A DNA stretch of 64,000 nucleotides from Salinibacterium sp. M195 (GCF_019443965.1 NZ_CP040814.1:2480001-2544000); one strand, 5' to 3'; positions 8,387-16,869 are shown, numbered from the stretch's first letter. A program made the numbers and translations. The notes: a model not told the origin generated them from the letters alone.

Positions 8387-8926
8387 GTGACTGAGACCGA
8401 GAACACCCCTGCCCGCTGGGAAGACGTGGTCACGCAACTCGTCGAAGAGCGCGGCGAGGCACTGACGCGTTACGCGTACCTGATCTCAGGTAACCGCGAC
8501 GACGCCTCCGATCTGGTGCATGATGCGCTCGTCAAGACTTTCGGACGTTTACGCAACGGCTTCACCATCTCAAGCGCAGAGGCCTATGTGCGCCGGGCAA
8601 TTCTGAATACCTATCTCGACCGCGGTCGCCGCATCAGTCGCTGGCGCAAAATCGCTCACCTCACGGTCGAACCAGACATCCACGAATCAGCGGATGCCGA
8701 GACCGAGACCCGAATCGATCTGCAATCGCAGTTGATGAAGCTGCGACCTCGCGAACGTGCCTGCCTCGTACTGCGTTACTACGAAGACCTCAAGGTGGAT
8801 GACATCGCCGAGACACTGCAGATCAGCTCCGGAGCGGTTAAGCGCTATTTGAGCGATGCGCTCGCCCGCATGGCTGTCGGCCTCGATCGCACGGAAGCAC
8901 AGTCTCGGGGAGGCGACCATGGTTGA
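8387..8926 (+). CDS. ECF-type RNA polymerase sigma factor
   Basis: 179 residues from GTG 8387, chosen because GAGGAGG lies 8 bases upstream; the frame is open further back to 8318 without such a site. Region 2 (RDDASDLVHDALVKTFGRL, then AEAYVRRAILNTYLDRGRR) and region 4 (LRPRERACLVLRYYEDLKVDDIAETLQISSGAVKRYLSDAL) are both present. The SigE/SigK-like actinobacterial ECF class is the closest match. The stop overlaps the next gene, which may encode its membrane regulator. Target promoters are not known. Confidence 0.9.
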   Translation: MTETENTPARWEDVVTQLVEERGEALTRYAYLISGNRDDASDLVHDALVKTFGRLRNGFTISSAEAYVRRAILNTYLDRGRRISRWRKIAHLTVEPDIHESADAETETRIDLQSQLMKLRPRERACLVLRYYEDLKVDDIAETLQISSGAVKRYLSDALARMAVGLDRTEAQSRGGDHG

Positions 8927-9659
8927 TGAGTCCGAACTTCGCACGCGATTTGCCGACGGCGCAACGCCAGCGATCACCATCGATACTGATGCGATTATTT
9001 CGCGCAGTCGATCACGGCGCCGCCCACGCCAGCTCGCTATCGGCGCGGTAGGGCTGCTCGCCGCGGCCTCCCTAGTTTTCGCGGGCGTCAGCACATTCCC
9101 TCGCACCGATCTCACTTCTGCCGGAATAGTGGCAGATGAGGCGAGCACTCGCGCTGAAAGTGATACTGGCTTGGACGCGCCGGTTGACGACTCATACCTC
9201 GCACCGGCTAATCCCTCAGCAGCTGACACGTGCGGTGTACTCATCCCGAGCACTGCGGCGTCGCCGTACGGACTCGAACTCACACTTGATCTCCCCGGCC
9301 CCGTGCCAGCATCCGGTACAGCATTTGGCAGTGTGCGACTCACGAACGTCTCTGACGAACCCGTCGCCGGCACAACGGCGTCCGCTCCCGATGTCAATCT
9401 GATCAGCGATGGGGCCGCCATCTCCCACAGTCCCGACGCACAGATACTGTCTGTCATTCCGGTGAATCTTCAGCCAGGCCAGAGCATCGAATTCGCGGTG
9501 TCGATCAATATTTACGATTGCACCACTATTGATGCTGGCGGCATGCTCGAGCCTGGAATTTACACTACGAGCGCCTCGCTAGCTTTTGTGCCGACCGAGC
9601 CTGAGATCGGCGGGGCCGCCGAAGTGCGCAGCTCCCCGTCAACCATCGTCCTGCAATAA
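8919..9659 (+). CDS. Single-pass membrane protein, possible anti-sigma partner
   Basis: 246 residues; its ATG overlaps the sigma-factor stop by 8 bases, so translation is likely coupled. A short basic cytoplasmic N-terminus (SRSRSRRRPRQ) precedes one membrane helix (~residues 38-58). An extracytoplasmic region with two Cys residues (TCGVLIPS and YDCTTI) and a beta-rich sandwich-like sequence follows. The zinc anti-sigma HxxxCxxC motif is absent. Position and topology suggest an anti-sigma or co-sensor, but this is inference from context only. No named family was recognised. Confidence 0.7.
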   Translation: MVDESELRTRFADGATPAITIDTDAIISRSRSRRRPRQLAIGAVGLLAAASLVFAGVSTFPRTDLTSAGIVADEASTRAESDTGLDAPVDDSYLAPANPSAADTCGVLIPSTAASPYGLELTLDLPGPVPASGTAFGSVRLTNVSDEPVAGTTASAPDVNLISDGAAISHSPDAQILSVIPVNLQPGQSIEFAVSINIYDCTTIDAGGMLEPGIYTTSASLAFVPTEPEIGGAAEVRSSPSTIVLQ

Positions 9660-9714
9660 CAGCGGGTCACTTCGCTAGACTCCGGGTGTCACTTTCGACG
9701 ACAAAGGAGCACCG

Positions 9715-11715
9715 GTGAAGGCACGACTGGCCACAATCTTCGCGCTCGCGATGGGGCTCGCGCTGATAACCGCTAGCCCCGCCCTTGCCGAGGATCCGGT
9801 GCAACTCGATGGGCGGTACGTCGCCGATACCGTGGGAGTGCTCGACGGGGAAACAGCCCCTATCGAGGCGGCGCTCGATGGTCTCTACGAACGAGCCGGA
9901 GTCCAACTTTTCGTCGTGTACGTTAACGAGTTTACGAATCCGGCATCGCCCGTTGATTGGGCTGACGTGACGGCCGAAGTCAATGCTCTCGGTCCAGACG
10001 ATCTACTGCTTGTCGTCGCCGTTGAGCAGCGCCAGTACGCGCTCTCGGTTGCTACCGATGCGTCAGTATCAGACGATCAGATCGATGCTGCCGAAAAGGC
10101 CATCGAGGCTGAACTGCGCTCGGACAACTGGGCAGAGGCCGCTGTTGCTGGCGCGGATGCGCTGGGGAGTTCCGCCGAGGCATCGAGCAGCGGAGTGCCC
10201 GTGCTCCCCATCGTCGGAGGCGCTGTCGTTATTGGCGTTGGCGCCTACGTGATCTATCGAGTGCGTCGCCGCGGTCGCACCCCGGCCGGGATGCAGCCCG
10301 TCGACGAGATTTCGCAAGAGGAACTTGATCGTCGCGCTGGCAGCGCGCTCGTCGAGATGGATGATGCCCTCAAGACAAGCGAGCAGGAACTCGGTTTCGC
10401 CATTGCGCAGTTCGGAAGTGCCGCGACCGCCGACTTTGAGGAGTCGTTGGCCGAGGCGAGCACGGCTGTTGCCGAGGCTTTTCGCGTGCGACAGAAACTC
10501 GATGACAGCGAACCAGAAACGGCCGAGCAGAAGCGCGCAATGACGAGTGAAATCATCGTCCTGTGTGAGCAGGCCGATGAGTTGTTAGCGGCCCAGGCTG
10601 AAGCCTTCGATCAGTTGCGGCAGCTTGAGACGAATGCTCCGGCTGCACTGTTGGAGACGTCGGCGCAGATCACTGCAGCGCACACGAGGCTGCCAGAGGT
10701 CGAGGGGGCGCTTGCCGCCTTGACCGCCCGCTACGCTCCGGCCGCTCTCGATTCCGTCGCGGAGAATAGCGAACGCGCACGCGTTCTACTGACGAGTGCC
10801 GTGCAATCCGCGACCTCGGCGAGCACTGCTATCGAAACGCAGAAGCTCAGCGAAGCGGCCGTTGCTGTGCGCACCGCGCAGGCCCAACTAGGGCAATCCA
10901 TCCAACTGATGGATGCCGTGGATTCGCTCGCGACAGAGCTTCAGTCTGCCGAGGACAAGCTCGCTGCGGCGATCACTGACACCACTGGTGACATTGCCGC
11001 GGCCCGAGCGCTCCCGCGCGACGACACCGCTGCGGCGTTGCAACCCCACATCGTTGCCGCCGAGGCCGCTCTCGCTGCCGCGAAGTCGAACTCGAGCGAC
11101 CCTGTCGCCAGTCTGAGCAACCTCGGGGAAGCAAATGCTGCCCTCGAGAGGGTCTTCGTTGGCGTGCGCGATCAGCAGGCGGCAGTCGCGCAAGCGGCAA
11201 CCCAGTTGAGCGCTGCGCTGGCCGGGGCGCAGTCCCGGATAGTGACGACGGCGCAGTTCATCACGACTCGTCGAGGCGGTGTTGGCGCAGAGGCGCGAAC
11301 CAGAGTCTCCGAAGCTGATCGACAGGTCAAACAAGCTCTGGCATTACAGGCTTCCGATCCGGTCACCGCTCTGACTCACGCCCGGCAAGCAGACCAGCTC
11401 GCTGCTAGCGCCTACCAGCTTGCACAACGCGATGTCTCGCAGTTCTCGACTAGCAGCGGCGGCTCAGGCGTTTCCGGTTCAGGCACCTCAGGCAGTGACC
11501 TTCTCGGCGGTCTCATCGGAGGCCTCATCGGGGGAAGCTTAGGATCGCGATCTTCACGGTCAGGCCAAAGCCCATCGTGGGGCAGCGGTTCCTGGAGTGG
11601 CGGGTCTCGCTCCAGCAGTTCCCGCTCGGGCAGCAGGCGCAGTTCTGGCAGTCGAAGTTCTCGCAGAAGTTCTGGCCGCGGTAGTGGCGGTCGCAGTCGC
11701 GGCGGTAGATTCTAG
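9715..11715 (+). CDS. TPM-domain envelope protein with coiled coil and Gly/Ser/Arg-rich tail
   Basis: 666 residues, GTG start behind AAAGGAG. Order of parts: signal peptide (cleavage near ASPALA-ED, residue ~25); TPM domain ~28-150 (YVADTVGVLDGETAPIEAAL through RQYALSVATD); a membrane helix ~161-181 (VLPIVGGAVVIGVGAYVIY); a long Ala/Glu-rich coiled-coil region ~200-570; then a low-complexity tail from ~580 rich in Gly, Ser and Arg (for example SGGSRSSSSRSGSRR). TPM domains occur in TLP18.3/Psb32-like and YgcG-like proteins of the envelope. A PspA-family gene follows 39 bases later, pointing to membrane-stress work. Confidence 0.85.
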   Translation: MKARLATIFALAMGLALITASPALAEDPVQLDGRYVADTVGVLDGETAPIEAALDGLYERAGVQLFVVYVNEFTNPASPVDWADVTAEVNALGPDDLLLVVAVEQRQYALSVATDASVSDDQIDAAEKAIEAELRSDNWAEAAVAGADALGSSAEASSSGVPVLPIVGGAVVIGVGAYVIYRVRRRGRTPAGMQPVDEISQEELDRRAGSALVEMDDALKTSEQELGFAIAQFGSAATADFEESLAEASTAVAEAFRVRQKLDDSEPETAEQKRAMTSEIIVLCEQADELLAAQAEAFDQLRQLETNAPAALLETSAQITAAHTRLPEVEGALAALTARYAPAALDSVAENSERARVLLTSAVQSATSASTAIETQKLSEAAVAVRTAQAQLGQSIQLMDAVDSLATELQSAEDKLAAAITDTTGDIAAARALPRDDTAAALQPHIVAAEAALAAAKSNSSDPVASLSNLGEANAALERVFVGVRDQQAAVAQAATQLSAALAGAQSRIVTTAQFITTRRGGVGAEARTRVSEADRQVKQALALQASDPVTALTHARQADQLAASAYQLAQRDVSQFSTSSGGSGVSGSGTSGSDLLGGLIGGLIGGSLGSRSSRSGQSPSWGSGSWSGGSRSSSSRSGSRRSSGSRSSRRSSGRGSGGRSRGGRF

Positions 11716-11754
11716 GTACGGTTTGCTCGAGAAAATTCACGAAAGGCATGTCGC

Positions 11755-12492
11755 ATGGCTAAGCAGTCGATACTCGGACGTATTTCACAACTCCTGAAGG
11801 CGAATATCAATTCTCTTCTCGATCAGGCTGAGGACCCGCAGTTGATGCTCGACCAGCTCGTTCGCGACTACACGAATTCCATTGCGGATGCGGAGAGCGC
11901 TGTTGCTCAGACCATCGGCAATTTGCGGCTCATGGAACAAGACCACTTGGAAGACCGCAACGCCGCCTCTGACTGGGGTCGCAAGGCCTTGGCCGCCAGC
12001 AACAAAGCTGACGAACTGCGCGCTGGTGGTAACGCTGCTGACGCGGACAAATTCGACAACCTCGCGAAGATTGCGATCGGGCGTCAGGTCTCCTCCGAAA
12101 ACGAAGCCCGCGCCGCCGCACCGACTATTGCGTCGCAAACTCAGGTTGTCGACCAGCTCAAAAACGGCCTCGACGGCATGCGCGCCAAGTTGGACGAGCT
12201 GACGTCGAAGCGAGACGAGCTTGTTGCTCGCGCCAAGACCGTCGAAGCACAGTCACAGGTGCACGATGCGCTGAAGTCGATTGATCTTCTCGATCCCACG
12301 AGCGACCTCGGTCGTTTCGAAGACAAGATTCGGCGCGAAGAGGCCAAGGTTCTTGGACAACAGGAGTTGGCAGCATCCAGCCTTGACGCCCAATTCGAAG
12401 GTCTAGAAGATCTCGGCAAGCAGGGTGAAGTCGAGGCACGATTGGCAGCTCTCAAATCGGGCGGCACGAAAGCCGTGACCGCCGGCGAATGA
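11755..12492 (+). CDS. pspA: PspA/IM30 (Vipp1) family protein
   Basis: 245 residues, nearly all alpha-helical coiled coil, as usual for this ESCRT-III-like family. The N-terminus (KQSILGRISQLLKANINSLLDQAEDPQLMLDQLVRDYTNSI) is the diagnostic membrane-binding helix and start of the hairpin. It would polymerise on damaged cytoplasmic membrane and keep its barrier function. It sits directly downstream of the TPM protein and is probably cotranscribed. A PspC or sensor kinase is not adjacent. Confidence 0.93.
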   Translation: MAKQSILGRISQLLKANINSLLDQAEDPQLMLDQLVRDYTNSIADAESAVAQTIGNLRLMEQDHLEDRNAASDWGRKALAASNKADELRAGGNAADADKFDNLAKIAIGRQVSSENEARAAAPTIASQTQVVDQLKNGLDGMRAKLDELTSKRDELVARAKTVEAQSQVHDALKSIDLLDPTSDLGRFEDKIRREEAKVLGQQELAASSLDAQFEGLEDLGKQGEVEARLAALKSGGTKAVTAGE

Positions 12493-12514
12493 CACGCCAC
12501 GCGAAACAACACGC

Positions 12515-13348
12515 ATGACGATTAACTTTGTTGTCGTTCCCCAATGGCAAGGTTCGGGGTCATCTCGAGCGATGCAACTTGTCGACGGTGCGGAGTCGAT
12601 TCGGGGAGATCTTCCCGCGGCGTCGACTCGCACCGTAGACATTCCGCTTGAGGCTGGCGATCATCAAGGTTCTGGGGTGCACCGCCTCAGTTCGTTGCTG
12701 CTGGTAAAAGAGCGAGCACTTCGGGCGTATGCCCTGGACCCCGCTGACGACGCTCCCATCTTTGTGACGATCGGTGGCGATTGCGGCGTAGAACTTGCGG
12801 CAATCGAGCACGCTGGTGCTCGCTCCCCCGCCGTAGTCTGGATTGACGCACACCCCGACCTGCACACTCCGGAGTCGAGCCCGTCTGGAGCCTTCACCGG
12901 AATGGTGCTGCGCACACTTCTCGGCGAGGGGCCTGCCGGGTTGGTGCCGGCGAATCCGGTAGCCGCTGATCACGTGATTTTGGCTGGTGTGCGCTCAGCA
13001 GATGATGAGGAAGACGCCTATATTCAGGATGCTGGCATCCGATCGATCGGCGTAATCGAGTTCTCTGCCGAGGCAATTCTCGAGGCAATTGCGGCAACCG
13101 GGGCAAGTTCGGTGTACCTGCACATTGATCTCGATGTGCTCGACCCGGCTGACTTCGCGGGGCTGGGGTCGCCAGTGCCGTTCGGGATTGCACCAGCATT
13201 GCTTGCCGAGACAATCCGCGCTGTGGTGGCGAAGTATCCTCTTGCCGGTGCCGGAATCACAGAATTCGCTCCGGCCTCCCACGCGAGAGCAGCCGATGAT
13301 TTGCCCACCATCTTGCGGTTGATCGGCGCCATTACCTCTGCCCGCTAA
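12515..13348 (+). CDS. Arginase/agmatinase/formiminoglutamase (ureohydrolase) family protein
   Basis: 277 residues. Two metal-binding motifs are intact: IDAHPDLHTP (D-x-H-x-D) and IDLDVLDPADF (D-x-D-x-x-DP). The first motif, normally GGDHS, reads GGDCG, with Cys in place of the metal-ligand His. This swap occurs in some actinobacterial members and may change metal use or activity. The fold and the C-terminal GITEFAPA are typical. Likely substrates are guanidino compounds, but arginine itself is not assured. It starts 22 bases after pspA and a hairpin follows the stop. Confidence 0.82.
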   Translation: MTINFVVVPQWQGSGSSRAMQLVDGAESIRGDLPAASTRTVDIPLEAGDHQGSGVHRLSSLLLVKERALRAYALDPADDAPIFVTIGGDCGVELAAIEHAGARSPAVVWIDAHPDLHTPESSPSGAFTGMVLRTLLGEGPAGLVPANPVAADHVILAGVRSADDEEDAYIQDAGIRSIGVIEFSAEAILEAIAATGASSVYLHIDLDVLDPADFAGLGSPVPFGIAPALLAETIRAVVAKYPLAGAGITEFAPASHARAADDLPTILRLIGAITSAR

Positions 13349-13350
13349 GG

Positions 13351-13369
13351 CGCATCCTCGGCGGATGCG
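13351..13369. terminator. Hairpin between convergent genes
   Basis: CGCATCC (13351-13357) pairs with GGATGCG (13363-13369) around a short loop, between the ends of the arginase-family and lipoprotein genes. There is no T tract, so its strength as a terminator is unclear. Confidence 0.4.
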
Positions 13370-13377
13370 ATCGGATG

Positions 13378-13695
13378 CTACTCCCGAGGCTCCTCAGCGA
13401 CGGTGACCGATACTGAATAGTTGGCGCCGTCGACATCGCTGATCGTGACCTCGGCATCGAAATTCTCGACGAGCGTGAGATCGCTGAGAACGCATTCGAG
13501 CACTCGACCGTTCTTCAGCTCAATCGTGTCGCTTCCGCAGTCGAGTTCGGGAAGTTCTCCGGTTGACTCTTCGAGGGCGGCTGCTGCTGTTGACGCGATT
13601 GCGGTCGCGGAGACCTCGACGGGTGGTTCGCTCGAGCAGCCGGCAAGGAGGGTCGTCGAGATGACAGCGAGAGCGAGAATTGCGGAACGCAACAC
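13378..13695 (-). CDS. DUF4333-type lipoprotein
   Basis: 105 residues, GTG start. A lipoprotein signal (ILALAVISTTLLAGCSS) has a clear lipobox LLAGC with the lipid-bearing Cys at residue ~20. The small mature domain contains two Cys residues (LDCGSDTIELKNGRVLECVL) and a VTI/VSV beta strand pattern seen in actinobacterial DUF4333 proteins. It would sit on the outer face of the cytoplasmic membrane. Function is unknown. Confidence 0.8.
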   Translation of the reverse strand: MLRSAILALAVISTTLLAGCSSEPPVEVSATAIASTAAAALEESTGELPELDCGSDTIELKNGRVLECVLSDLTLVENFDAEVTISDVDGANYSVSVTVAEEPRE

Positions 13696-13779
13696 GGGAT
13701 CCTCCGAAAAGTAGGTAAGGGTATGAGCTTATCGCCAGCATCCAGCGACACGTCAGCGCTTCGGTCGTAGTCTGGGAAC

Positions 13780-14580
13780 ATGACTGACTCGAACACCAGC
13801 CCCGCCAAAGTAACCGTGGAGCGAGACGGTCACGTCTTGCTGATCGGACTCAATCGCACGGACAAGCGCAACGCCGCCGACATGGAGATGTTGCAGCAGC
13901 TGGCGCTTGCCTATGGCGAGCTTGAGCGCGATCCCGAATTGTGGGCTGGCTTCGTCTTTGCTCACGGGGATCACTTCACCGGCGGCCTCGATCTCGCCGA
14001 CATCGGACCTCGTATCGGCGCTGAGGGGCTCGATATGGTTCCGGAGGGCGGCATCAACCCGTGGCAGGTATCCGGCGAGAAGCTCTCTAAGCCTGTCGTG
14101 ATTGCCGTGCAGGGCACGTGCCTCACCCTCGGGATCGAACTCATTCTGGCGAGCGACATTGTGGTCGCCGCAGACTCGACAGTGTTCGGGCAGGTCGAGG
14201 TGTCTCGCGGCATCCTCCCCTTTGGCGGCGCGACCATTCGATTCCCCCGCCAGGTCGGCTGGTCGAACGCGATGCGGTGGATTCTCACCGGTGACAGCTT
14301 CGATGCTGCTGAGGCGTACCGCATGGGGATGGTGCAAGAAGTCGTGCCCCACGGCGAGCAGTATGCCCGCGGGCTCGAGCTCGCTCAGCGCGTTGCCGCT
14401 CAGGCTCCACTCGCGGTTCAGGCCGCCCTGGCGAATGCCAACCTTGCTATCCGTGACGGTGATGCCGCGGCCGAAGCAGGGCTCCAACCCGCGCTTGTCG
14501 CTGTAGCTCAGAGCAAAGATGCCCGTATCGGCATGGAAGCTTTCATGACCCGCACGAGCGCGACCTTTATCGGAAAGTAG
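13780..14580 (+). CDS. Enoyl-CoA hydratase/isomerase (crotonase) family protein
   Basis: 266 residues. Crotonase signatures are present: LNRTDKRNAADMEML near the N-terminus; the first oxyanion-hole strand in AHGDHFTGGLDL; the second in QGTCLTLGIELILASDIVVAA; and the active-site region EVSRGILPFGGATIRFPR. It probably hydrates or isomerises an acyl-CoA in the cytoplasm. Several crotonase members share these motifs, so the exact reaction is open. Only 8 bases separate it from the downstream disulfide oxidoreductase, suggesting one transcript. Confidence 0.9.
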   Translation: MTDSNTSPAKVTVERDGHVLLIGLNRTDKRNAADMEMLQQLALAYGELERDPELWAGFVFAHGDHFTGGLDLADIGPRIGAEGLDMVPEGGINPWQVSGEKLSKPVVIAVQGTCLTLGIELILASDIVVAADSTVFGQVEVSRGILPFGGATIRFPRQVGWSNAMRWILTGDSFDAAEAYRMGMVQEVVPHGEQYARGLELAQRVAAQAPLAVQAALANANLAIRDGDAAAEAGLQPALVAVAQSKDARIGMEAFMTRTSATFIGK

Positions 14581-14588
14581 GATCACTC

Positions 14589-16001
14589 ATGACCGAAAAT
14601 AATTGGGATGTCATTGTCATCGGTGCCGGAGCAGTCGGCGAGAACATTGCCGACCGCGCTGTTCAAGGCGGGCTCAGCGTCGTGCTCATCGAGAGCGAAC
14701 TCGTGGGCGGTGAGTGCTCCTATTGGGCCTGCATGCCCTCGAAAGCTCTCATCCGCAGCGGGCTCGCCCTTCGCGCTGTCGAAAAGCTTCCTGGCGCCGC
14801 CGAAGCCGTAACCGGTGGTATTGACGTCGAAGCGCTCCTCGCCCGCCGCAACAGCTTCACCAGCAATTGGGATGACGCGGGTCAAGTGAAGTGGGTGAAG
14901 AAAGCGGGAATCGGGCTTGAGCGCGGTCACGCTCGCCTCGACGGAGAGAAGAAGGTCACCGTCACTGCTGACGACGGAACTGTCACGACCCTCACGGCGA
15001 ATCATGCCGTCGTCGTAGCGACCGGCTCCGACCCGAAGCTTCCCAACATTCCCGGGCTGATCGACGCGAAGCCGTGGACCCCGCGTGAAGCGACAGCAGT
15101 GAAAGTTGTTCCCGAGTCATTCGCCATCATCGGCGGCGGTGTTGTTGGCGTCGAGATGGCGACCGCCTACCTCGACCTCGGTGCCAAAGTCACTCTGTTT
15201 GCGCGCAGCGGACTCCTTAACGGGCAAGAAGACTTCGCCGGCGAAATGGTGGCGAAGGCGCTCAAGGAGCGCGGCGTCACGATCGTCGCTGCCTCCCCCA
15301 CGAGTGTGGAACGCACCGCTGATGGTGTCGTGATCACTACCGACGATGCCACCTTTACGGCATCCGAAGTTCTGATTGCGACGGGTCGCGCCGCCCGCAC
15401 GAGCGACATCGGTGTCGAGACGGTCGGTCTGACCCCTGGAGACTGGCTCTCGGTCGATGACACGATGCTCGTGCACGACACCGACTGGCTCTACGCCGTC
15501 GGTGACGTCAACCACCGCGCGCTGCTCACTCATCAGGGCAAGTACCAAGCCCGCGCCGCCGGTGATGTGATTGCCGCCCGCGCGAACGGCAAACCTGTGG
15601 ATGACGCCCCCTGGGGTGCGCATGTTGCGACGGCCGACCACGGTGCTGTTCCGCAAGTCACGTTTAGTGACCCCGAGGTCGCCTCGGTGGGAGTCATGTC
15701 TCACGATGCTGAGAAGCAGGGTACTGACGCGCAGATCGTTGACTACAACATCGGGTGGGTTGCCGGCGCGAGCCTGCAGGCTGATGGCTACGAAGGTCAG
15801 GCGCGACTCGTGATTGACCGCGAACGTCAGGTCATCATCGGTGCGACTTTTGTGGGTCAGGATGTCGCGGAGCTGCTGCACTCGGCCACCATCGCTATCG
15901 TCGGCGAGGTTCCCATCGCGCGGCTCTGGCACGCGGTCCCCTCGTACCCCACGATCAGTGAAGTGTGGCTACGACTGCTCGAAACCATCGGGCGTCCGTG
16001 A
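14589..16001 (+). CDS. FAD-dependent pyridine nucleotide-disulfide oxidoreductase (dihydrolipoamide dehydrogenase-like)
   Basis: 470 residues. An FAD motif (VIVIGAGAVGENIAD) is followed by the redox-active pair in GGECSYWACMPSKAL, where the usual class I wording is GGTCxNxGCIPSK. An NAD(P) motif (AIIGGGVVGVEMA) and a C-terminal interface with the base pair region HAVPSYPTISEVW complete the fold. It belongs near E3, mercuric reductase and related enzymes. No lipoyl domain or E1/E2 genes are adjacent, so it is probably a stand-alone quinone, thiol or lipoamide reductase. The exact substrate is unresolved. Confidence 0.88.
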   Translation: MTENNWDVIVIGAGAVGENIADRAVQGGLSVVLIESELVGGECSYWACMPSKALIRSGLALRAVEKLPGAAEAVTGGIDVEALLARRNSFTSNWDDAGQVKWVKKAGIGLERGHARLDGEKKVTVTADDGTVTTLTANHAVVVATGSDPKLPNIPGLIDAKPWTPREATAVKVVPESFAIIGGGVVGVEMATAYLDLGAKVTLFARSGLLNGQEDFAGEMVAKALKERGVTIVAASPTSVERTADGVVITTDDATFTASEVLIATGRAARTSDIGVETVGLTPGDWLSVDDTMLVHDTDWLYAVGDVNHRALLTHQGKYQARAAGDVIAARANGKPVDDAPWGAHVATADHGAVPQVTFSDPEVASVGVMSHDAEKQGTDAQIVDYNIGWVAGASLQADGYEGQARLVIDRERQVIIGATFVGQDVAELLHSATIAIVGEVPIARLWHAVPSYPTISEVWLRLLETIGRP

Positions 16002-16465
16002 GCCGAGCACTAACGCTGGGCACGCGGCTCGGGCACGCTCTGGCGCGCGCCGAACACAGTCCGCGTGCTCAGCGAGTGCTGCTGCACCCCGTCGTCACGC
16101 GACCTGGCTATTGGTTTGCTACGGCATCCGGGCTGCTCTGGGGTGGCGTGCTGAGCGGTTTGCGAGTGCGTTCTCAGGGCGGCGTTATCGTTGCCGAGCA
16201 CGTGCCTCGCTGGGCCTTCGGTCGCGGCGGAACCACGATTGGTGCCGTGTATCTGACCTGCGACAACGCGAGCGACAACGTGCTCGCGCATGAGGCTGTG
16301 CACCGCGAGCAGTGGCGCAAGTACGGGCTGTGGTTTATTCCGCTGTATCTGCTGGCCGGACAAAACCCGCTGACGAACCGCTTTGAGGTTGAGGCGGGGC
16401 TGGAGTTGGGTGGCTATGTGCGCGCGAAATCAACGCGTGCGCCAAAAAGCACGACGAAGAATTAG
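15998..16465 (+). CDS. Small HExxH-containing protein, unknown function
   Basis: 155 residues from a GTG that overlaps the preceding stop by 4 bases. A hydrophobic segment (YWFATASGLLWGGVLSGL) precedes a strand-rich part (GGVIVAEHVPRWAFGRGG). Then comes LAHEAVHREQW, which contains a zinc-metallopeptidase-like HExxH, and a second hydrophobic stretch (YGLWFIPLYLLAGQNP). The short length and lack of a recognisable third metal ligand make peptidase activity uncertain. Related short proteins are common in Microbacteriaceae as hypotheticals. Translational coupling to the oxidoreductase suggests a shared role. Confidence 0.7.
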   Translation: MSRALTLGTRLGHALARAEHSPRAQRVLLHPVVTRPGYWFATASGLLWGGVLSGLRVRSQGGVIVAEHVPRWAFGRGGTTIGAVYLTCDNASDNVLAHEAVHREQWRKYGLWFIPLYLLAGQNPLTNRFEVEAGLELGGYVRAKSTRAPKSTTKN

Positions 16466-16486
16466 CAGGCGGATGCTGGGTTCGAA

Positions 16487-16840
16487 CTAGTTCGAGCTGA
16501 GCAGGCGTGCGGGGCCCTGATGGGCAACCCACGCATAAACCGTGCTCTCGCCAAACGCGCTGACGGGCAGCATTTCGCTGAGCCACGCATCGACCGAGCG
16601 GGCAACGCTTTGGCCGCGCTCGCGCAATAGCCAGCACACGCTGAAACGACCGGGAGCCGATAGCGGCTGGATGTCGTCAGCCGAGTCGACCTCGATGAAG
16701 ACTTGGCCGCGTGAACGGGCCGGCAATGTCGCAAGAATCATCGAGATGGCGTCGATCGAGGTCTCGTCTCCCGCGAGCAGCACGCGGTCAGCCGACTGGG
16801 GATTCCAGGCGATCTGCGGAGTGAAGAGTTCGGGAAACAT
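16487..16840 (-). CDS. Stand-alone SIP (siderophore-interacting protein) C-terminal domain
   Basis: 117 residues from the ATG at 16840. An ATG at 16858 would lie inside the iron box, so it was not chosen. The sequence (VLLAGDETSIDAISMILATLP, VFIEVDSADDIQPL, VYAWVAHQGPARLL) matches the NAD(P)H-binding C-terminal half of siderophore-interacting proteins. The FAD-binding N-terminal half is absent. Full-length SIPs reduce ferric siderophores; this half could support another reductase or bind a nucleotide. A DtxR-type box in front argues for induction under iron starvation. Confidence 0.75.
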   Translation of the reverse strand: MFPELFTPQIAWNPQSADRVLLAGDETSIDAISMILATLPARSRGQVFIEVDSADDIQPLSAPGRFSVCWLLRERGQSVARSVDAWLSEMLPVSAFGESTVYAWVAHQGPARLLSSN

Positions 16841-16850
16841 TGATCCCAGT

Positions 16851-16869
16851 ATAGGCATGCCTTACCTAA
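16851..16869. promoter_or_regulatory. DtxR/IdeR-type iron box
   Basis: The 19-mer ATAGGCATGCCTTACCTAA matches 16 of 19 positions of the degenerate consensus TWAGGTWAGSCTWACCTWA. It begins 11 bases upstream of the SIP-domain start codon, where a bound repressor would block transcription. Confidence 0.72.

Noticed and set aside
13753..14586. 277-residue minus-strand open frame
   Set aside because: It mirrors the crotonase gene almost exactly and has no motif or ribosome site.
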